The notes beneath the pieces were generated by a model that did not search any database, was not told the DNA's origin, and saw only the letters and a program-made list of their open reading frames with translations. Positions 36,582 to 45,193 of a DNA stretch of 55,608 bases are shown in pieces. The DNA comes from a virus. The first letter of the stretch is position 1. Each line of letters begins with the position of its first letter. Location of the stretch: the IMG/VR virus record IMGVR_UViG_3300012920_000048, positions 1 through 55,608 of that record. One strand, 5' to 3'. The position numbers and the translations under genes were made by a program.

Positions 36582-36839
36582 ATGGCAGTTACAGTATCAG
36601 CATCAAGTACACCAATAAAAGTATCAACATCAGTAGGTAGTACAAGAGTCGTAAGTTCTGCTACACCTCAGTCTGCGATTGCGACGGCAACAACGATTGA
36701 TAATCTTTCGGGATTAGATACCTCAGCAAAACAAAACGGTTATACTCTAGTTTATGATGGAACCAGTGGTAATTGGCAAGCAGCACCAGCATCGTCTGTT
36801 GCAGCATCCATTACTGCAATTGATGGTGGCACATTTTAG
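36582..36839 (+). CDS. Small fibre-associated protein ending IDGGTF
   Basis: The 85-residue protein (MAVTVSASSTPIKVSTSVGST) is Ser/Thr/Ala/Val-rich and probably beta or disordered. It ends AIDGGTF, like two other proteins of this cluster (GIDGGTY at 38287 and SIDGGTY at 39193). It lies 10 nt after the Ig-like gene with AGGAGATATAG as ribosome site. A role in fibre assembly is inferred from the shared tail. Confidence 0.7.
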   Translation: MAVTVSASSTPIKVSTSVGSTRVVSSATPQSAIATATTIDNLSGLDTSAKQNGYTLVYDGTSGNWQAAPASSVAASITAIDGGTF

Positions 36840-36843
36840 TATG

Positions 36844-36859
36844 ATATTAAGCTTAATAT
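36844..36859. promoter_or_regulatory. Perfect 16-bp palindrome ATATTAAGCTTAATAT
   Basis: It occupies the gap between the 85-residue gene and the fibre gene at 36890. No T-run follows, so it is not a typical terminator. It could be a weak hairpin in mRNA or a protein binding site, or chance in AT-rich DNA. Confidence 0.4.
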
Positions 36860-36889
36860 TATATAAAACATTTAACTAGGAGAAAATAA

Positions 36890-38287
36890 ATGGCAACAAC
36901 AATTCAAATTAAAAGAAGTACAGGCTCAGCAGCCCCCGCTACTTCTGATTTAGTTGAAGGCGAATTGGCGTATGCTGAGGATAGATCGGGTAGTGGAGCA
37001 TCTGCTAAGTTATACATTTCATCTATTGATTCAGGTGGTAGTGAAGTAATTCAAGAGATTGGTGGTAAGTACTACACAGATCTTATTGACAACGCTACAA
37101 ACGCAGCAACTGCTAGCACCATTGTTAAGAGAGATGGAAGTGGACACTTTAACGGTGCAACAATTACAGGTTCAACACTTACAGATGGCACAGCAAGCAT
37201 AGCTTCAGGTGCTATTACAGGAGCAACAAACATAACAGCTTCTGGTACAGTACAATTTGGATCTTTATCAGACGGTACTATTACAGCAACAGCATTTGTA
37301 GATGAAGACAATATGGCTTCTAACAGTGCAACGCTTATTCCTACTCAACAATCAGTTAAGGCTTATGTAGATGCAACAGCATCAGCGGCGTTTGACTTGG
37401 ATTTTAGCGGTGACTCTGGTTCAGGAACAATTGAACAAGCAGAAACATTTGCTATCACAGGTGATACAGGTATTACAACAACAGCATCTGGTAATGGTTT
37501 AGCCATTGATCTAGATGACACAGCAGTTTCAGCAGGATCATATGGTTCCAGTACTGCCATTCCTGTTATTACAGTAGACGCACAAGGTCGTATTACATCA
37601 GCTAGTACAGCAACAACAAGCTCTACTTTAACTATTGGTGCTGACAGTGGTTCAGACGATACAGTTACAGTAGGAACAGATACACTTAACTTTGTAGGTA
37701 CAGCCAATGAGGTTGAAACAACAGTTTCTAATAACCAAATCCAAATTGGATTACCAAACAATGTAACAATATCAGGTAACCTTACAGTTAGTGGTACAAC
37801 TACAACTGTAGATTCCACAACTTTATCCGTAGCAGATCCATTGATCTCACTTGCAACAGGTAACAATTCATCTGACGCAGTGGACATTGGTTTATATGGT
37901 TTGTATGACACTTCAGGTTCAACAGACTTGTATTCAGGTTTCTTCAGAGACGCTAATGACTCTGGTAAGTGGAAACTATTTAAAGACTTACAAGCAGCAC
38001 CTGGCACAACTGTTAATACAAGTGGAACAGGTTACGCCGTAGCTACATTAGTAGCAAACTTGGAATCATCTAGTGTAGCAATCACAGGTGGTACTATTAC
38101 AGGTATTACTGATCTTGCAGTAGCAGATGGTGGTACTGGCGCAGGTACATTTACTTCTAAAGGTATTCTTTATGGTAATGGTACAAGTGCTTTACAAGTA
38201 ACAGCAGCAGGCTCAGAAGGACAAGTCCTACAAGCAGGCTCAGGCGGTACGCCAGAATTCGGAGGAATTGACGGCGGTACTTATTAA
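36890..38287 (+). CDS. Fibre protein with N-terminal IQIKRSTG domain, ending IDGGTY
   Basis: The 465 residues open with MATTIQIKRSTGSAAPATSDL then VEGELAYAEDRSG, typical of the N-terminal virion-binding domain of marine phage fibres. A central region (NVTISGNLTVSGTTTTVDST, then ADPLISLATGNNSSDAVDIGL) is a common fibre shaft-to-tip segment and is echoed in the 399-residue protein at 39208. The C-terminus is EFGGIDGGTY. It is expected to be a trimer at the tail periphery involved in host recognition. Confidence 0.78.
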   Translation: MATTIQIKRSTGSAAPATSDLVEGELAYAEDRSGSGASAKLYISSIDSGGSEVIQEIGGKYYTDLIDNATNAATASTIVKRDGSGHFNGATITGSTLTDGTASIASGAITGATNITASGTVQFGSLSDGTITATAFVDEDNMASNSATLIPTQQSVKAYVDATASAAFDLDFSGDSGSGTIEQAETFAITGDTGITTTASGNGLAIDLDDTAVSAGSYGSSTAIPVITVDAQGRITSASTATTSSTLTIGADSGSDDTVTVGTDTLNFVGTANEVETTVSNNQIQIGLPNNVTISGNLTVSGTTTTVDSTTLSVADPLISLATGNNSSDAVDIGLYGLYDTSGSTDLYSGFFRDANDSGKWKLFKDLQAAPGTTVNTSGTGYAVATLVANLESSSVAITGGTITGITDLAVADGGTGAGTFTSKGILYGNGTSALQVTAAGSEGQVLQAGSGGTPEFGGIDGGTY

Positions 38288-38307
38288 TAAATTTTGAGGA
38301 TTTTGAA

Positions 38308-38604
38308 ATGGACGAACAATTAATTAATGAATATATTAATAACTTAGCAAATCAGGTCAATAATTTGACTCAAGAAAATATATTATTAAAAACTAGATTA
38401 ACTATATTTGAAAAGAGAGAGAAGGATAGATTGGAGGTAGAGGCTAAAAAAGAGGAACCACAAAGTGAGTTCACACAGCCTGAACCGATAAAAGAGGAAA
38501 AAGATATTCCTCCTTTAGTGAAAGGCCCTAAGCCTAAAGGTTATAATCCTAAAGTGGATGGACCTTTACCTCTTATCCCTAATCCTAAATTAGCAAAGGA
38601 ATAA
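38308..38604 (+). CDS. Small coiled-coil / Pro-rich protein
   Basis: The 98 residues have a helical start (MDEQLINEYINNLANQVNNL, then TQENILLKTRLTIFEKREKD), then an acidic Pro-rich end (PPLVKGPKPKGYNPKVDGPL). It lies among fibre genes and resembles in style the 76-residue coiled-coil gene at 24218. Possibly a fibre chaperone or connector; not recognised. Confidence 0.65.
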   Translation: MDEQLINEYINNLANQVNNLTQENILLKTRLTIFEKREKDRLEVEAKKEEPQSEFTQPEPIKEEKDIPPLVKGPKPKGYNPKVDGPLPLIPNPKLAKE

Positions 38605-38608
38605 TTAA

Positions 38609-38929
38609 ATGGCAACAGTAATTAAAATTAAGAAATCAGAAACTGCCAGCAGCGCACCTAGTACATCAGATCTAGTTGCAGGTGAGGTAGCTCTTAATAC
38701 AGCAGATCAAATAATGTATGTAAGAGACTCTGGAGGCTCTATTGTAAAAATAGCAAACTTCTCAGAGGCTGATCAATCCTTAGTTTTTCCTACTGGCGAT
38801 TATGGTAGTGTTGCAGATAGTCTAACAACAGACGCATTTGGTCAACAACTCGATAAAACATTTGATTGTAATACTAGCGTAAAGTATAGAGTTCAAACTG
38901 TGGAACTAGGGTCAAGTTCATCAATTTAA
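38609..38929 (+). CDS. Small virion protein with IKIKKSET N-terminal domain
   Basis: The 106 residues (MATVIKIKKSETASSAPSTSDL, then VAGEVALNTADQIMYVRDSGG) carry the same N-terminal fold type as the long fibre at 36890 but no shaft. The end (QQLDKTFDCNTSVKYRVQTVE) is not known to me. Probably an attachment or capping unit of a fibre. Confidence 0.7.
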   Translation: MATVIKIKKSETASSAPSTSDLVAGEVALNTADQIMYVRDSGGSIVKIANFSEADQSLVFPTGDYGSVADSLTTDAFGQQLDKTFDCNTSVKYRVQTVELGSSSSI

Positions 38930-38938
38930 GGAATAGAG

Positions 38939-39193
38939 ATGACAGTAACAGTACAATTTAGACGAGGAACAACAGCACAAAATAATGCGTTTACAGGATC
39001 TATTGGTGAAATATCTGTTAATACTACTAATAACTCTATTAGAGTTCATGATGGTTCTACGGAGGGCGGACATGAACTTATGAAATCGGATGCAACTAAT
39101 ATTGATGGGAGTATTGCAAGCTCAAGAATATCCGGAACTATAACAGCTAGTACATTGGCAGATGGATCTAGCATAGACGGCGGAACATATTAA
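38939..39193 (+). CDS. Mtd_N-type domain protein, single domain, ending IDGGTY
   Basis: The 84 residues (MTVTVQFRRGTTAQNNAFTG, then EISVNTTNNSIRVHDGSTEGG) make up one major-tropism-determinant N-terminal-type domain and a short tail ending SSIDGGTY. The full-length neighbour at 39208 has the same domain followed by a shaft, so this could be a truncated duplicate kept as an adaptor. It is intact, with AAGGAATAGAG before its ATG. Confidence 0.72.
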   Translation: MTVTVQFRRGTTAQNNAFTGSIGEISVNTTNNSIRVHDGSTEGGHELMKSDATNIDGSIASSRISGTITASTLADGSSIDGGTY

Positions 39194-39207
39194 ATTAGGA
39201 GAAAACA

Positions 39208-40407
39208 ATGCCAACACAGGTACAATTTAGAAGAGGCACAACAACACAGAATAACTCTTTTACCGGTGCGGTAGGTGAACTTTCCGTAGATACTACGCTA
39301 GATACAGTTAGAGTCCATGATGGCTCAACGGCAGGAGGACACAGGCTTGCCAAGTATTCAGAAATAACAACTGGAGACATAACGGCAGTCGTAGCAGGCA
39401 CAGGTTTATCCGGCGGTGCAACTAGCGGTAGTGCAACGGTAGCACTTTCCCACTTAGGATTAGAAAGTTTATCAGATCCAAACGATGATCAAATTATATT
39501 TTGGGACGACTCGGCTGGAGCAACAGCATTCCTTGATATTGGTTCAGGACTTGCCATATCAGGAACAACTTTATCTAGTTCTATAACACAATATGCAGAC
39601 TCAGATGCAAGAGGAGCAATCAGTGTAACAGATTCAGGCGGAGATGGTTCTCTCGCTTACAATAATTCTACAGGAGTTATAACATATACAGGACCTAGTG
39701 CCTCAGAAGTTAGGGCACATATAACAGCTGGAACAGGTGTAAGTATCAGTTCTGGCGAAGTAGCTATTGGACAAGCAGTAGCAACATCTAGTAATGTTAC
39801 ATTTGCAGATGTAGCAGCAACAGGTAATTTAACAGTTACAGGTAACCTAGATGTAAACGGAACGACTACAACTTTAGATACCACAAACTCAACAATAGCA
39901 GATAGACTTATTGAGTTAGGTAATGGAACAACTGGAACACCAGGTAATGACATGGGTCTAGTACTCGAAAGAGGAGACTCAGATAACGCATTTATTGGTT
40001 GGGACGAAAGTGCAGACAAGTTCCTAATGGGAACAGGCTCATTTACAGGAGCAAGCACAGGAGATCTTACAGTTACAACAGGAACACTTGTAGCAAATTT
40101 AGAAGGCAATGTTACCGGTAATGTAACAGGCAACGCAGATACTGCAACAGCATTGGCAACTGCCAGAGCAATTGCTTTGACAGGAGATGTTACAGGTACA
40201 GCAAACTTTGACGGTACAGCAGGCATATCAATTAGTGCAACTATTGCAGCTAATAGTGTGGCTTTAGGTACAGACACTACAGGTAATTATATGGCACAAG
40301 TTTCAGGTGGAGACGGTATTACAATCTCTCATACACAAGGAGAAGGTTCCACAGCTACTATTACAGGAACGGCTATATATAATAGTAGTGGAACAAAACT
40401 TAACTAG
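39208..40407 (+). CDS. Fibre protein with Mtd_N-type N-terminus, ending IYNSSGTKLN
   Basis: The 399 residues open with the Mtd_N-like domain (MPTQVQFRRGTTTQNNSFTG, then RVHDGSTAGGHRLAKYSEI). Then come repeats around ITAVVAGTGLSGGATSGSA, VTFADVAATGNLTVTGNL and GNVTGNVTGNADTATALATA, typical fibre shaft sequence. The end TAIYNSSGTKLN nearly equals that of the 176-residue protein at 24457. Likely a host-recognition fibre. It is the last fibre gene before the neck genes. Confidence 0.8.
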   Translation: MPTQVQFRRGTTTQNNSFTGAVGELSVDTTLDTVRVHDGSTAGGHRLAKYSEITTGDITAVVAGTGLSGGATSGSATVALSHLGLESLSDPNDDQIIFWDDSAGATAFLDIGSGLAISGTTLSSSITQYADSDARGAISVTDSGGDGSLAYNNSTGVITYTGPSASEVRAHITAGTGVSISSGEVAIGQAVATSSNVTFADVAATGNLTVTGNLDVNGTTTTLDTTNSTIADRLIELGNGTTGTPGNDMGLVLERGDSDNAFIGWDESADKFLMGTGSFTGASTGDLTVTTGTLVANLEGNVTGNVTGNADTATALATARAIALTGDVTGTANFDGTAGISISATIAANSVALGTDTTGNYMAQVSGGDGITISHTQGEGSTATITGTAIYNSSGTKLN

Positions 40408-40416
40408 GGGTAAAAT

Positions 40417-41394
40417 ATGGCATTAGCTAGCAGACAGGACTTACAAGACTACGCACTTAGAAGACTAGGTCACCCTGTTATTGAAATCAATGTTGATGAA
40501 GGACAACTATCAGACAGGATAGATGATGCCTTACAATTCTTTCAAGAATATCACTTTGATGGTGTAGAAAAAACATTCGTAAAACATCAGATAACAGGTT
40601 CCACATTAAAGCTAACTGCCAACCTAGCTAATAATTTCCAAAAGGGAGAGACTATTACGGGTGGCACATCAGGAGCTACAGCATTAGTAGATGGTGCTGA
40701 TAGTACAGCACAGTTTATACAACTAGAACAAGTAAAGTCTGGCACATTCCAGGGTGGAGAAACTATCACAGGTGATAGATCAGGAGCTACAGCTACACTA
40801 CATGGAACAGATACTTATATACAAGGCGATATAGAAAAAGGATATTTGCCTATTAGTAATAATATATTAGGTATAACCAAAGTATTTAACTTTGGAGGCG
40901 CAGCAACTAACAATACAAGAGATGGACAACTATTTGATTTAATGTATCAGTTTAGAATGAACGATCTCTATAACTTAATGGGTGCGGATATGATTTATTA
41001 TTCCGTAGTCCAAACACATTTGACAACTTTGCAGAAACTCCTAACAGGGGATAGGCAAATTAGATTTAATCGTAAAACAGATAGGCTTTATATAGATACT
41101 GATTGGGACAAAACATTCAATATTGGAGACTATGTTGTAGCAGAAGCGTATGCTATTATAGATCCTGCTACATATTCAGAAGTCTATGATGATATGTTTC
41201 TTAAGAAATATACAACTGCATTATTTAAAAAACAATGGGGCGATAATATTAAGAAGTTTGCTGGAATACAAATGCCGGGTGGTGTAACATTAGATGGACA
41301 ACAGATCTATCAAGAAGCCATTGAAGAAATTAGGCAAATAGAACAGGAGATGCAACTTAAATACGAATTACCACCTCAGTTTATGATAGGATAA
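40417..41394 (+). CDS. gp13: gp13-like neck protein
   Basis: The 325 residues (T4 gp13 about 309) begin MALASRQDLQDYALRRLGHP, then INVDEGQLSDRIDDALQFFQ and EYHFDGVEKTF, the family signature. Residues ~50-140 contain two copies of a short beta motif built around GETITGxxSGATA, an addition to the core. The C-terminus has MYQFRMNDLYNLMGADMIYY and KKYTTALFKKQWGDNIKKF. gp13 and gp14 close the head after packaging and connect it to the tail. Confidence 0.92.
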   Translation: MALASRQDLQDYALRRLGHPVIEINVDEGQLSDRIDDALQFFQEYHFDGVEKTFVKHQITGSTLKLTANLANNFQKGETITGGTSGATALVDGADSTAQFIQLEQVKSGTFQGGETITGDRSGATATLHGTDTYIQGDIEKGYLPISNNILGITKVFNFGGAATNNTRDGQLFDLMYQFRMNDLYNLMGADMIYYSVVQTHLTTLQKLLTGDRQIRFNRKTDRLYIDTDWDKTFNIGDYVVAEAYAIIDPATYSEVYDDMFLKKYTTALFKKQWGDNIKKFAGIQMPGGVTLDGQQIYQEAIEEIRQIEQEMQLKYELPPQFMIG

Positions 41395-41398
41395 TACT

Positions 41399-42148
41399 AT
41401 GCCAACAAACAACTTTTTCCAAAATGGCGGTGGCATAGGCACAACAAACGAACAGCGCTTAATAGAAGATCTAATTATCGAGAGCCTTAAAATATATGGC
41501 CACGATACTTTTTACCTGCCTAGAACATTAATAAACAAAGATACGGTATTTGACGAGGATCAATTATCTAGTTTTGATGCTGCCTATCCTTTAGAAATGT
41601 ATTTGGAAAATGTACAAGGTTTTGCTGGACAAGGAGATATATTTACAAGATTTGGTATGGAAGTTAGAGATCAGGCAACTTTCATATTAGCAAAAAGAAG
41701 ATGGGAGGACATGGTAACAAGACAGAGTCCTTCTTTGGCAACTAATCTTAGACCTAATGAAGGCGATTTAGTATATTTCAGCAGAACAAAATCTTTATTC
41801 GAGATTAAATATGTAGATTTTCAAAATCCATTTTATCAGGCAAATCAAATCTATGTTTACAGATTAACTTGTGAACTGTTCGAATACAGCTCAGAAGATT
41901 TGGATACAGGTATTGCAGAAATAGATGCAATAGAAACAAAATACTCTCAGGATATGTTGGAGTATCAATTCAAACTAGAAGACAATGGATTATTCCTAAA
42001 AGAAGATGGTGGTTCATTAATTACAGAAGCATATCAAACAACTGTATCCGAACCTATAGACAATACAGACTTTGATAACCTACTATCTATAGAAGGTATA
42101 TTAGACTTCAGTGAAACAAATCCATTTGGTGAGATAGGAGGCTCGTAA
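41399..42148 (+). CDS. gp14: gp14-like neck protein
   Basis: The 249 residues (T4 gp14 about 256) include NEQRLIEDLIIESLKIYGHD, then FYLPRTLINKDTVFDEDQLS and DIFTRFGMEVRDQATFILAK, hallmarks of gp14. It forms the neck ring with gp13 and gp15. It lies 4 nt after gp13 and overlaps the gp15 start by one base (TAATG). Confidence 0.93.
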   Translation: MPTNNFFQNGGGIGTTNEQRLIEDLIIESLKIYGHDTFYLPRTLINKDTVFDEDQLSSFDAAYPLEMYLENVQGFAGQGDIFTRFGMEVRDQATFILAKRRWEDMVTRQSPSLATNLRPNEGDLVYFSRTKSLFEIKYVDFQNPFYQANQIYVYRLTCELFEYSSEDLDTGIAEIDAIETKYSQDMLEYQFKLEDNGLFLKEDGGSLITEAYQTTVSEPIDNTDFDNLLSIEGILDFSETNPFGEIGGS

Positions 42149-42942
42149 TGTTTAAGAATAAAACATTTTATCACAGCCATATAAGAAAGGCTATTATTGC
42201 CTTTGGAACTATATTCAATGATATAAACATTGAAAGAAAGAATAGCTCAGGTGCAGTAACACAAACATTAAGAGTACCTTTAGCGTATTCTACAAAACAA
42301 AAATTTATGACACGACTTGCTAGAGTGCCAGACTCAACAACAAGAGGTGAAGTAGCACTTACATTGCCTAGAATGGGATTTGAGATAAATGGTTTAACAT
42401 ATGATCCAGCAAGAAAGGTAGTACCTATACAAAGAAATAAAGTAGTGGGTATAGGAGATGATGCTAATACTGTTAGATCTGTATTTGCTTCCGCTCCGTG
42501 GAACTTAGATATAGCATTATATATATTTGCAAAGAACCAAAGTGATGGATTGTCTTGTTTGGAACAAATTATTCCTTACTTCAATCCAGACTTTAATATT
42601 ACAGTTAATGATCTCCCTGAAGTGGGAATTAAAAGAGATATAAAAATTACATTAGATAATGTTGGTTATGAAGATGAATATGAAGGCGAATTTGCTAACC
42701 GACTTAGTTTAGTTTGGACATTAAACTTTACTATGAGGCTTAACTTCTACAGTCATGTAGATAATGTAGGTATAATTAAGAAAGCAGTTGCAGATGCTTA
42801 TGTAGATCCTACACTAAGTTTAGATAAAAGCAAAGTAGCAGCAAGTAGAGGTAGAACAACTGTTTCAGTTAATCCTCTAACAGCTACACCAGCCGATGAA
42901 TATACATTCTTGGAGGAATTTGATGAAGCATTCGAAGAATAG
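42148..42942 (+). CDS. gp15: gp15-like tail terminator / sheath stabiliser
   Basis: The 264 residues (T4 gp15 about 272) show MFKNKTFYHSHIRKAIIAFG and FNDINIERKNSSGAV, then TRLARVPDSTTRGEVALTLP, typical of gp15. The hexamer caps the tail tube and sheath and docks to gp13/gp14. It overlaps the start of gp16 by 20 nt. Confidence 0.93.
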   Translation: MFKNKTFYHSHIRKAIIAFGTIFNDINIERKNSSGAVTQTLRVPLAYSTKQKFMTRLARVPDSTTRGEVALTLPRMGFEINGLTYDPARKVVPIQRNKVVGIGDDANTVRSVFASAPWNLDIALYIFAKNQSDGLSCLEQIIPYFNPDFNITVNDLPEVGIKRDIKITLDNVGYEDEYEGEFANRLSLVWTLNFTMRLNFYSHVDNVGIIKKAVADAYVDPTLSLDKSKVAASRGRTTVSVNPLTATPADEYTFLEEFDEAFEE

Positions 42943-43420
42943 TGGGTTTGAAAGTTTAGACAAGAGCTTTAATACAAAAGAAATAACAAAAGCTCTAGAA
43001 ACAAACTTAAAAAAGACACAAGAAGAAAGACAACTACCTACAGTAGACATGTCAGCAGAAGACAGAGAGGCTCTACACAGGAAACAACAAGAAGAAGACT
43101 TGCAGTATGCTAGAATGATGTTAAAGCAGGCTGAAGCATTCAATGCTGAGGCTATTGAAGGCATATTACATATAGCAAGAAACTCAGATCAGCCTCGTGC
43201 ATATGAAGTAGCAGGTGGATTAATTAAAAATCTACAAGATAATGCTAAGGATATGTTAGATGTGCATGAGAAACAAAAAAGAATAACAGCAGACGACCCT
43301 AAAGCAAGAAGAATAGAAACACAAAACAATTTATTTGTAGGCAGTACAAAAGATCTACTGCAAGCTATCAAAGAGGATGATAGTAAAGTTATAGATGTAG
43401 AGAATGGCACAGAAACCTGA
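42923..43420 (+). CDS. gp16: gp16-like terminase small subunit
   Basis: The ATG at 42923 is chosen because TTGGAGGAATTTGATG gives an excellent ribosome site; an upstream in-frame start has none. The 165 residues match T4 gp16 (164). Central QQEEDLQYARMMLKQAEAFN and AYEVAGGLIKNLQDNAKDML form the helical oligomer core. gp16 recognises DNA and regulates gp17 ATPase and nuclease. It overlaps the gp17 start by 17 nt. Confidence 0.9.
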   Translation: MKHSKNSGFESLDKSFNTKEITKALETNLKKTQEERQLPTVDMSAEDREALHRKQQEEDLQYARMMLKQAEAFNAEAIEGILHIARNSDQPRAYEVAGGLIKNLQDNAKDMLDVHEKQKRITADDPKARRIETQNNLFVGSTKDLLQAIKEDDSKVIDVENGTET

Positions 43421-45068
43421 ACAAGTATCATATCACGGCAACCCTAACCTTAAACCGTTAGCGTATCAGCATGATTTTACAAAAGAAGAAATACAAGAAT
43501 ATATAAAATGTAAAGAAGATCCTAAGTACTTTATAGAAAACTATGTAAAGATCGTAACACTAGATAAAGGATTACAACCATTTAAATTATTTGAATGCCA
43601 AAAAGGCAAAGTAGATCTCATTATGAAAGAGAGAAAAGTAATTTTAATGGAAGGACGACAGCAGGGTAAAACAGTTACAGCAGCTGCGTGTATATTACAT
43701 TATACAATATTCCAAGAAGATAAAACAGTAGCTATTATGGCTAACAAAGCCTCAGCAGCTAGAGAAGTATTAAACAGATATCAAATTATGTATGAGAACT
43801 TACCCTTATGGATGCAACAAGGTGTTAGAGTATGGAATAAGGGTGATGTAGAATTAGAAAATAATAGTAAAGTACTCACAGCAGCAACAACAGCAGCAGC
43901 CATTCGAGGTAAATCAGTAAACTGGTTGTACATTGATGAGGCAGCAATCATACCTAACAATATAGCGGACGAATTCTTTACTTCCGTTTATCCTACTATT
44001 TCTGCTGGTGAGACAACTAAAATTCTACTTACATCTACACCTTTAGGTTACAATCACTTCTGGAAATTCTGGAATGAATCTGAGAAAGGAGAGAACGGAT
44101 TTGAAAATATGTTTATTCCTTACTATGAGATTCCAGGTAGAGATGAGAAATGGTTAGAAGAACAAAAGAATCTATTAGGAGAAGTTAAATTTAACCAGGA
44201 GGTTATGTGTGAATTCCTAGGTTCTACTAATACACTAATAAATGCAACAACAATAGGTAGATTAAGTACAAAAGAACCTGAATATCAAAATAATGGATTA
44301 GATATATATGAAGATCCTAAAGAAGGGCATTACTACGCAATGGCATGTGATACTGCCAGGGGAATAGGTGGAGACTACTCTGCCTTTGTAGTCGTAGATA
44401 TTACGGAGATGCCCTACAAAGTGGTTGCTAAATATCGTAGGAACGATATTGCTCCTATGTTATTTCCTGATGTTATAGGTAAAGTAGGCAGAGATTATAA
44501 TAATGCCTTTATACTTGTAGAAGTAAATGATATAGGACAACAGGTAGTAGAAATACTACATCAAGAAGTAGAATACGAAAACATTCTTAGTACAGTTACA
44601 GAACAACAGAGGCAATATGTAAGTCCTGGATTTGGTAAAGCAACGAAACTAGGTGTTAATACTTCTAAACAAGTAAAAAGACAAGGATGTTTTACATTCA
44701 AATCATTACTTGAAGAACAAAAATTGTTGGTATTTGATGAACATATTATACATGAAATATCAACTTTTATTGAGAAAGGCAATACATACCAAGCCGACGA
44801 AGGCTATCATGATGACTTGGTAATGTGTATGGTACTGTTTGGTTGGCTGTCAAGTCAAAACTTTTTTAAAGATATGACTGATGTCAATGTTAGAGAAGGA
44901 TTGTATGGACAACAAATGGGAGAAATAGAAACTAATTTAACTCCTTTTATAAGACAAGACGGAACAGAACCAGAAGTAGAAGTAATAGGTAATGATGTTT
45001 GGCTATTAGAAGACGAGTATCACCCTAAAAACTTACAGAAGAAATTGAAAGATCTGATAAACAGATAA
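43404..45068 (+). CDS. gp17: gp17-like terminase large subunit
   Basis: The 554-residue packaging motor has Walker A G84RQQGKT90, Walker B WLYIDEAAII (D178, E179) and the STP coupling motif (LLTSTPLGYNHFW). The nuclease domain carries D316 and D324 (ACDTARGIGGDYSAF), E373 (ILVEVNDIGQQ) and D470/D471 (YHDDLVMC). T4 gp17 is about 610 residues. It cuts concatemeric DNA and pumps it into proheads using ATP. It is the last gene of the fibre-neck-terminase operon. Confidence 0.97.
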   Translation: MAQKPEQVSYHGNPNLKPLAYQHDFTKEEIQEYIKCKEDPKYFIENYVKIVTLDKGLQPFKLFECQKGKVDLIMKERKVILMEGRQQGKTVTAAACILHYTIFQEDKTVAIMANKASAAREVLNRYQIMYENLPLWMQQGVRVWNKGDVELENNSKVLTAATTAAAIRGKSVNWLYIDEAAIIPNNIADEFFTSVYPTISAGETTKILLTSTPLGYNHFWKFWNESEKGENGFENMFIPYYEIPGRDEKWLEEQKNLLGEVKFNQEVMCEFLGSTNTLINATTIGRLSTKEPEYQNNGLDIYEDPKEGHYYAMACDTARGIGGDYSAFVVVDITEMPYKVVAKYRRNDIAPMLFPDVIGKVGRDYNNAFILVEVNDIGQQVVEILHQEVEYENILSTVTEQQRQYVSPGFGKATKLGVNTSKQVKRQGCFTFKSLLEEQKLLVFDEHIIHEISTFIEKGNTYQADEGYHDDLVMCMVLFGWLSSQNFFKDMTDVNVREGLYGQQMGEIETNLTPFIRQDGTEPEVEVIGNDVWLLEDEYHPKNLQKKLKDLINR

Positions 45069-45099
45069 TGTATTTACAATAATTATACTGTATTTACAA
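45069..45099 (+). repeat. Two TGTATTTACAA direct repeats, 20 bp apart
   Basis: Copies at 45069-45079 and 45089-45099 are identical over 11 bases. Each contains the dyad TGTA-N2-TACA. They lie between gp17 and the gp18 late promoter. The 20-bp period (about two DNA turns) is suggestive of paired binding sites. Confidence 0.55.
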
Positions 45100-45124
45100 A
45101 ATTGAAGGTAAAAAGATTGTCATG

Positions 45125-45132
45125 TATAAATA
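45125..45132 (+). promoter_or_regulatory. Late promoter TATAAATA for gp18
   Basis: Placed ~60 nt before the gp18 ATG; the leader contains a strong GAGGAGAAG. It starts the sheath-to-capsid group of highly expressed genes. Confidence 0.8.
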
Positions 45133-45193
45133 GTAGGATGATAATTAATAACTTGTGTCATTCATAAGATAATATAAACCGAGGAGAAGAAAC

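Noticed and set aside
39195-40277. Minus-strand Val/Ser/Pro-rich open frames opposite the fibre gene
   Set aside because: Shadows of Thr/Gly-rich fibre coding; same pattern recurs opposite every beta-repeat gene in the window.
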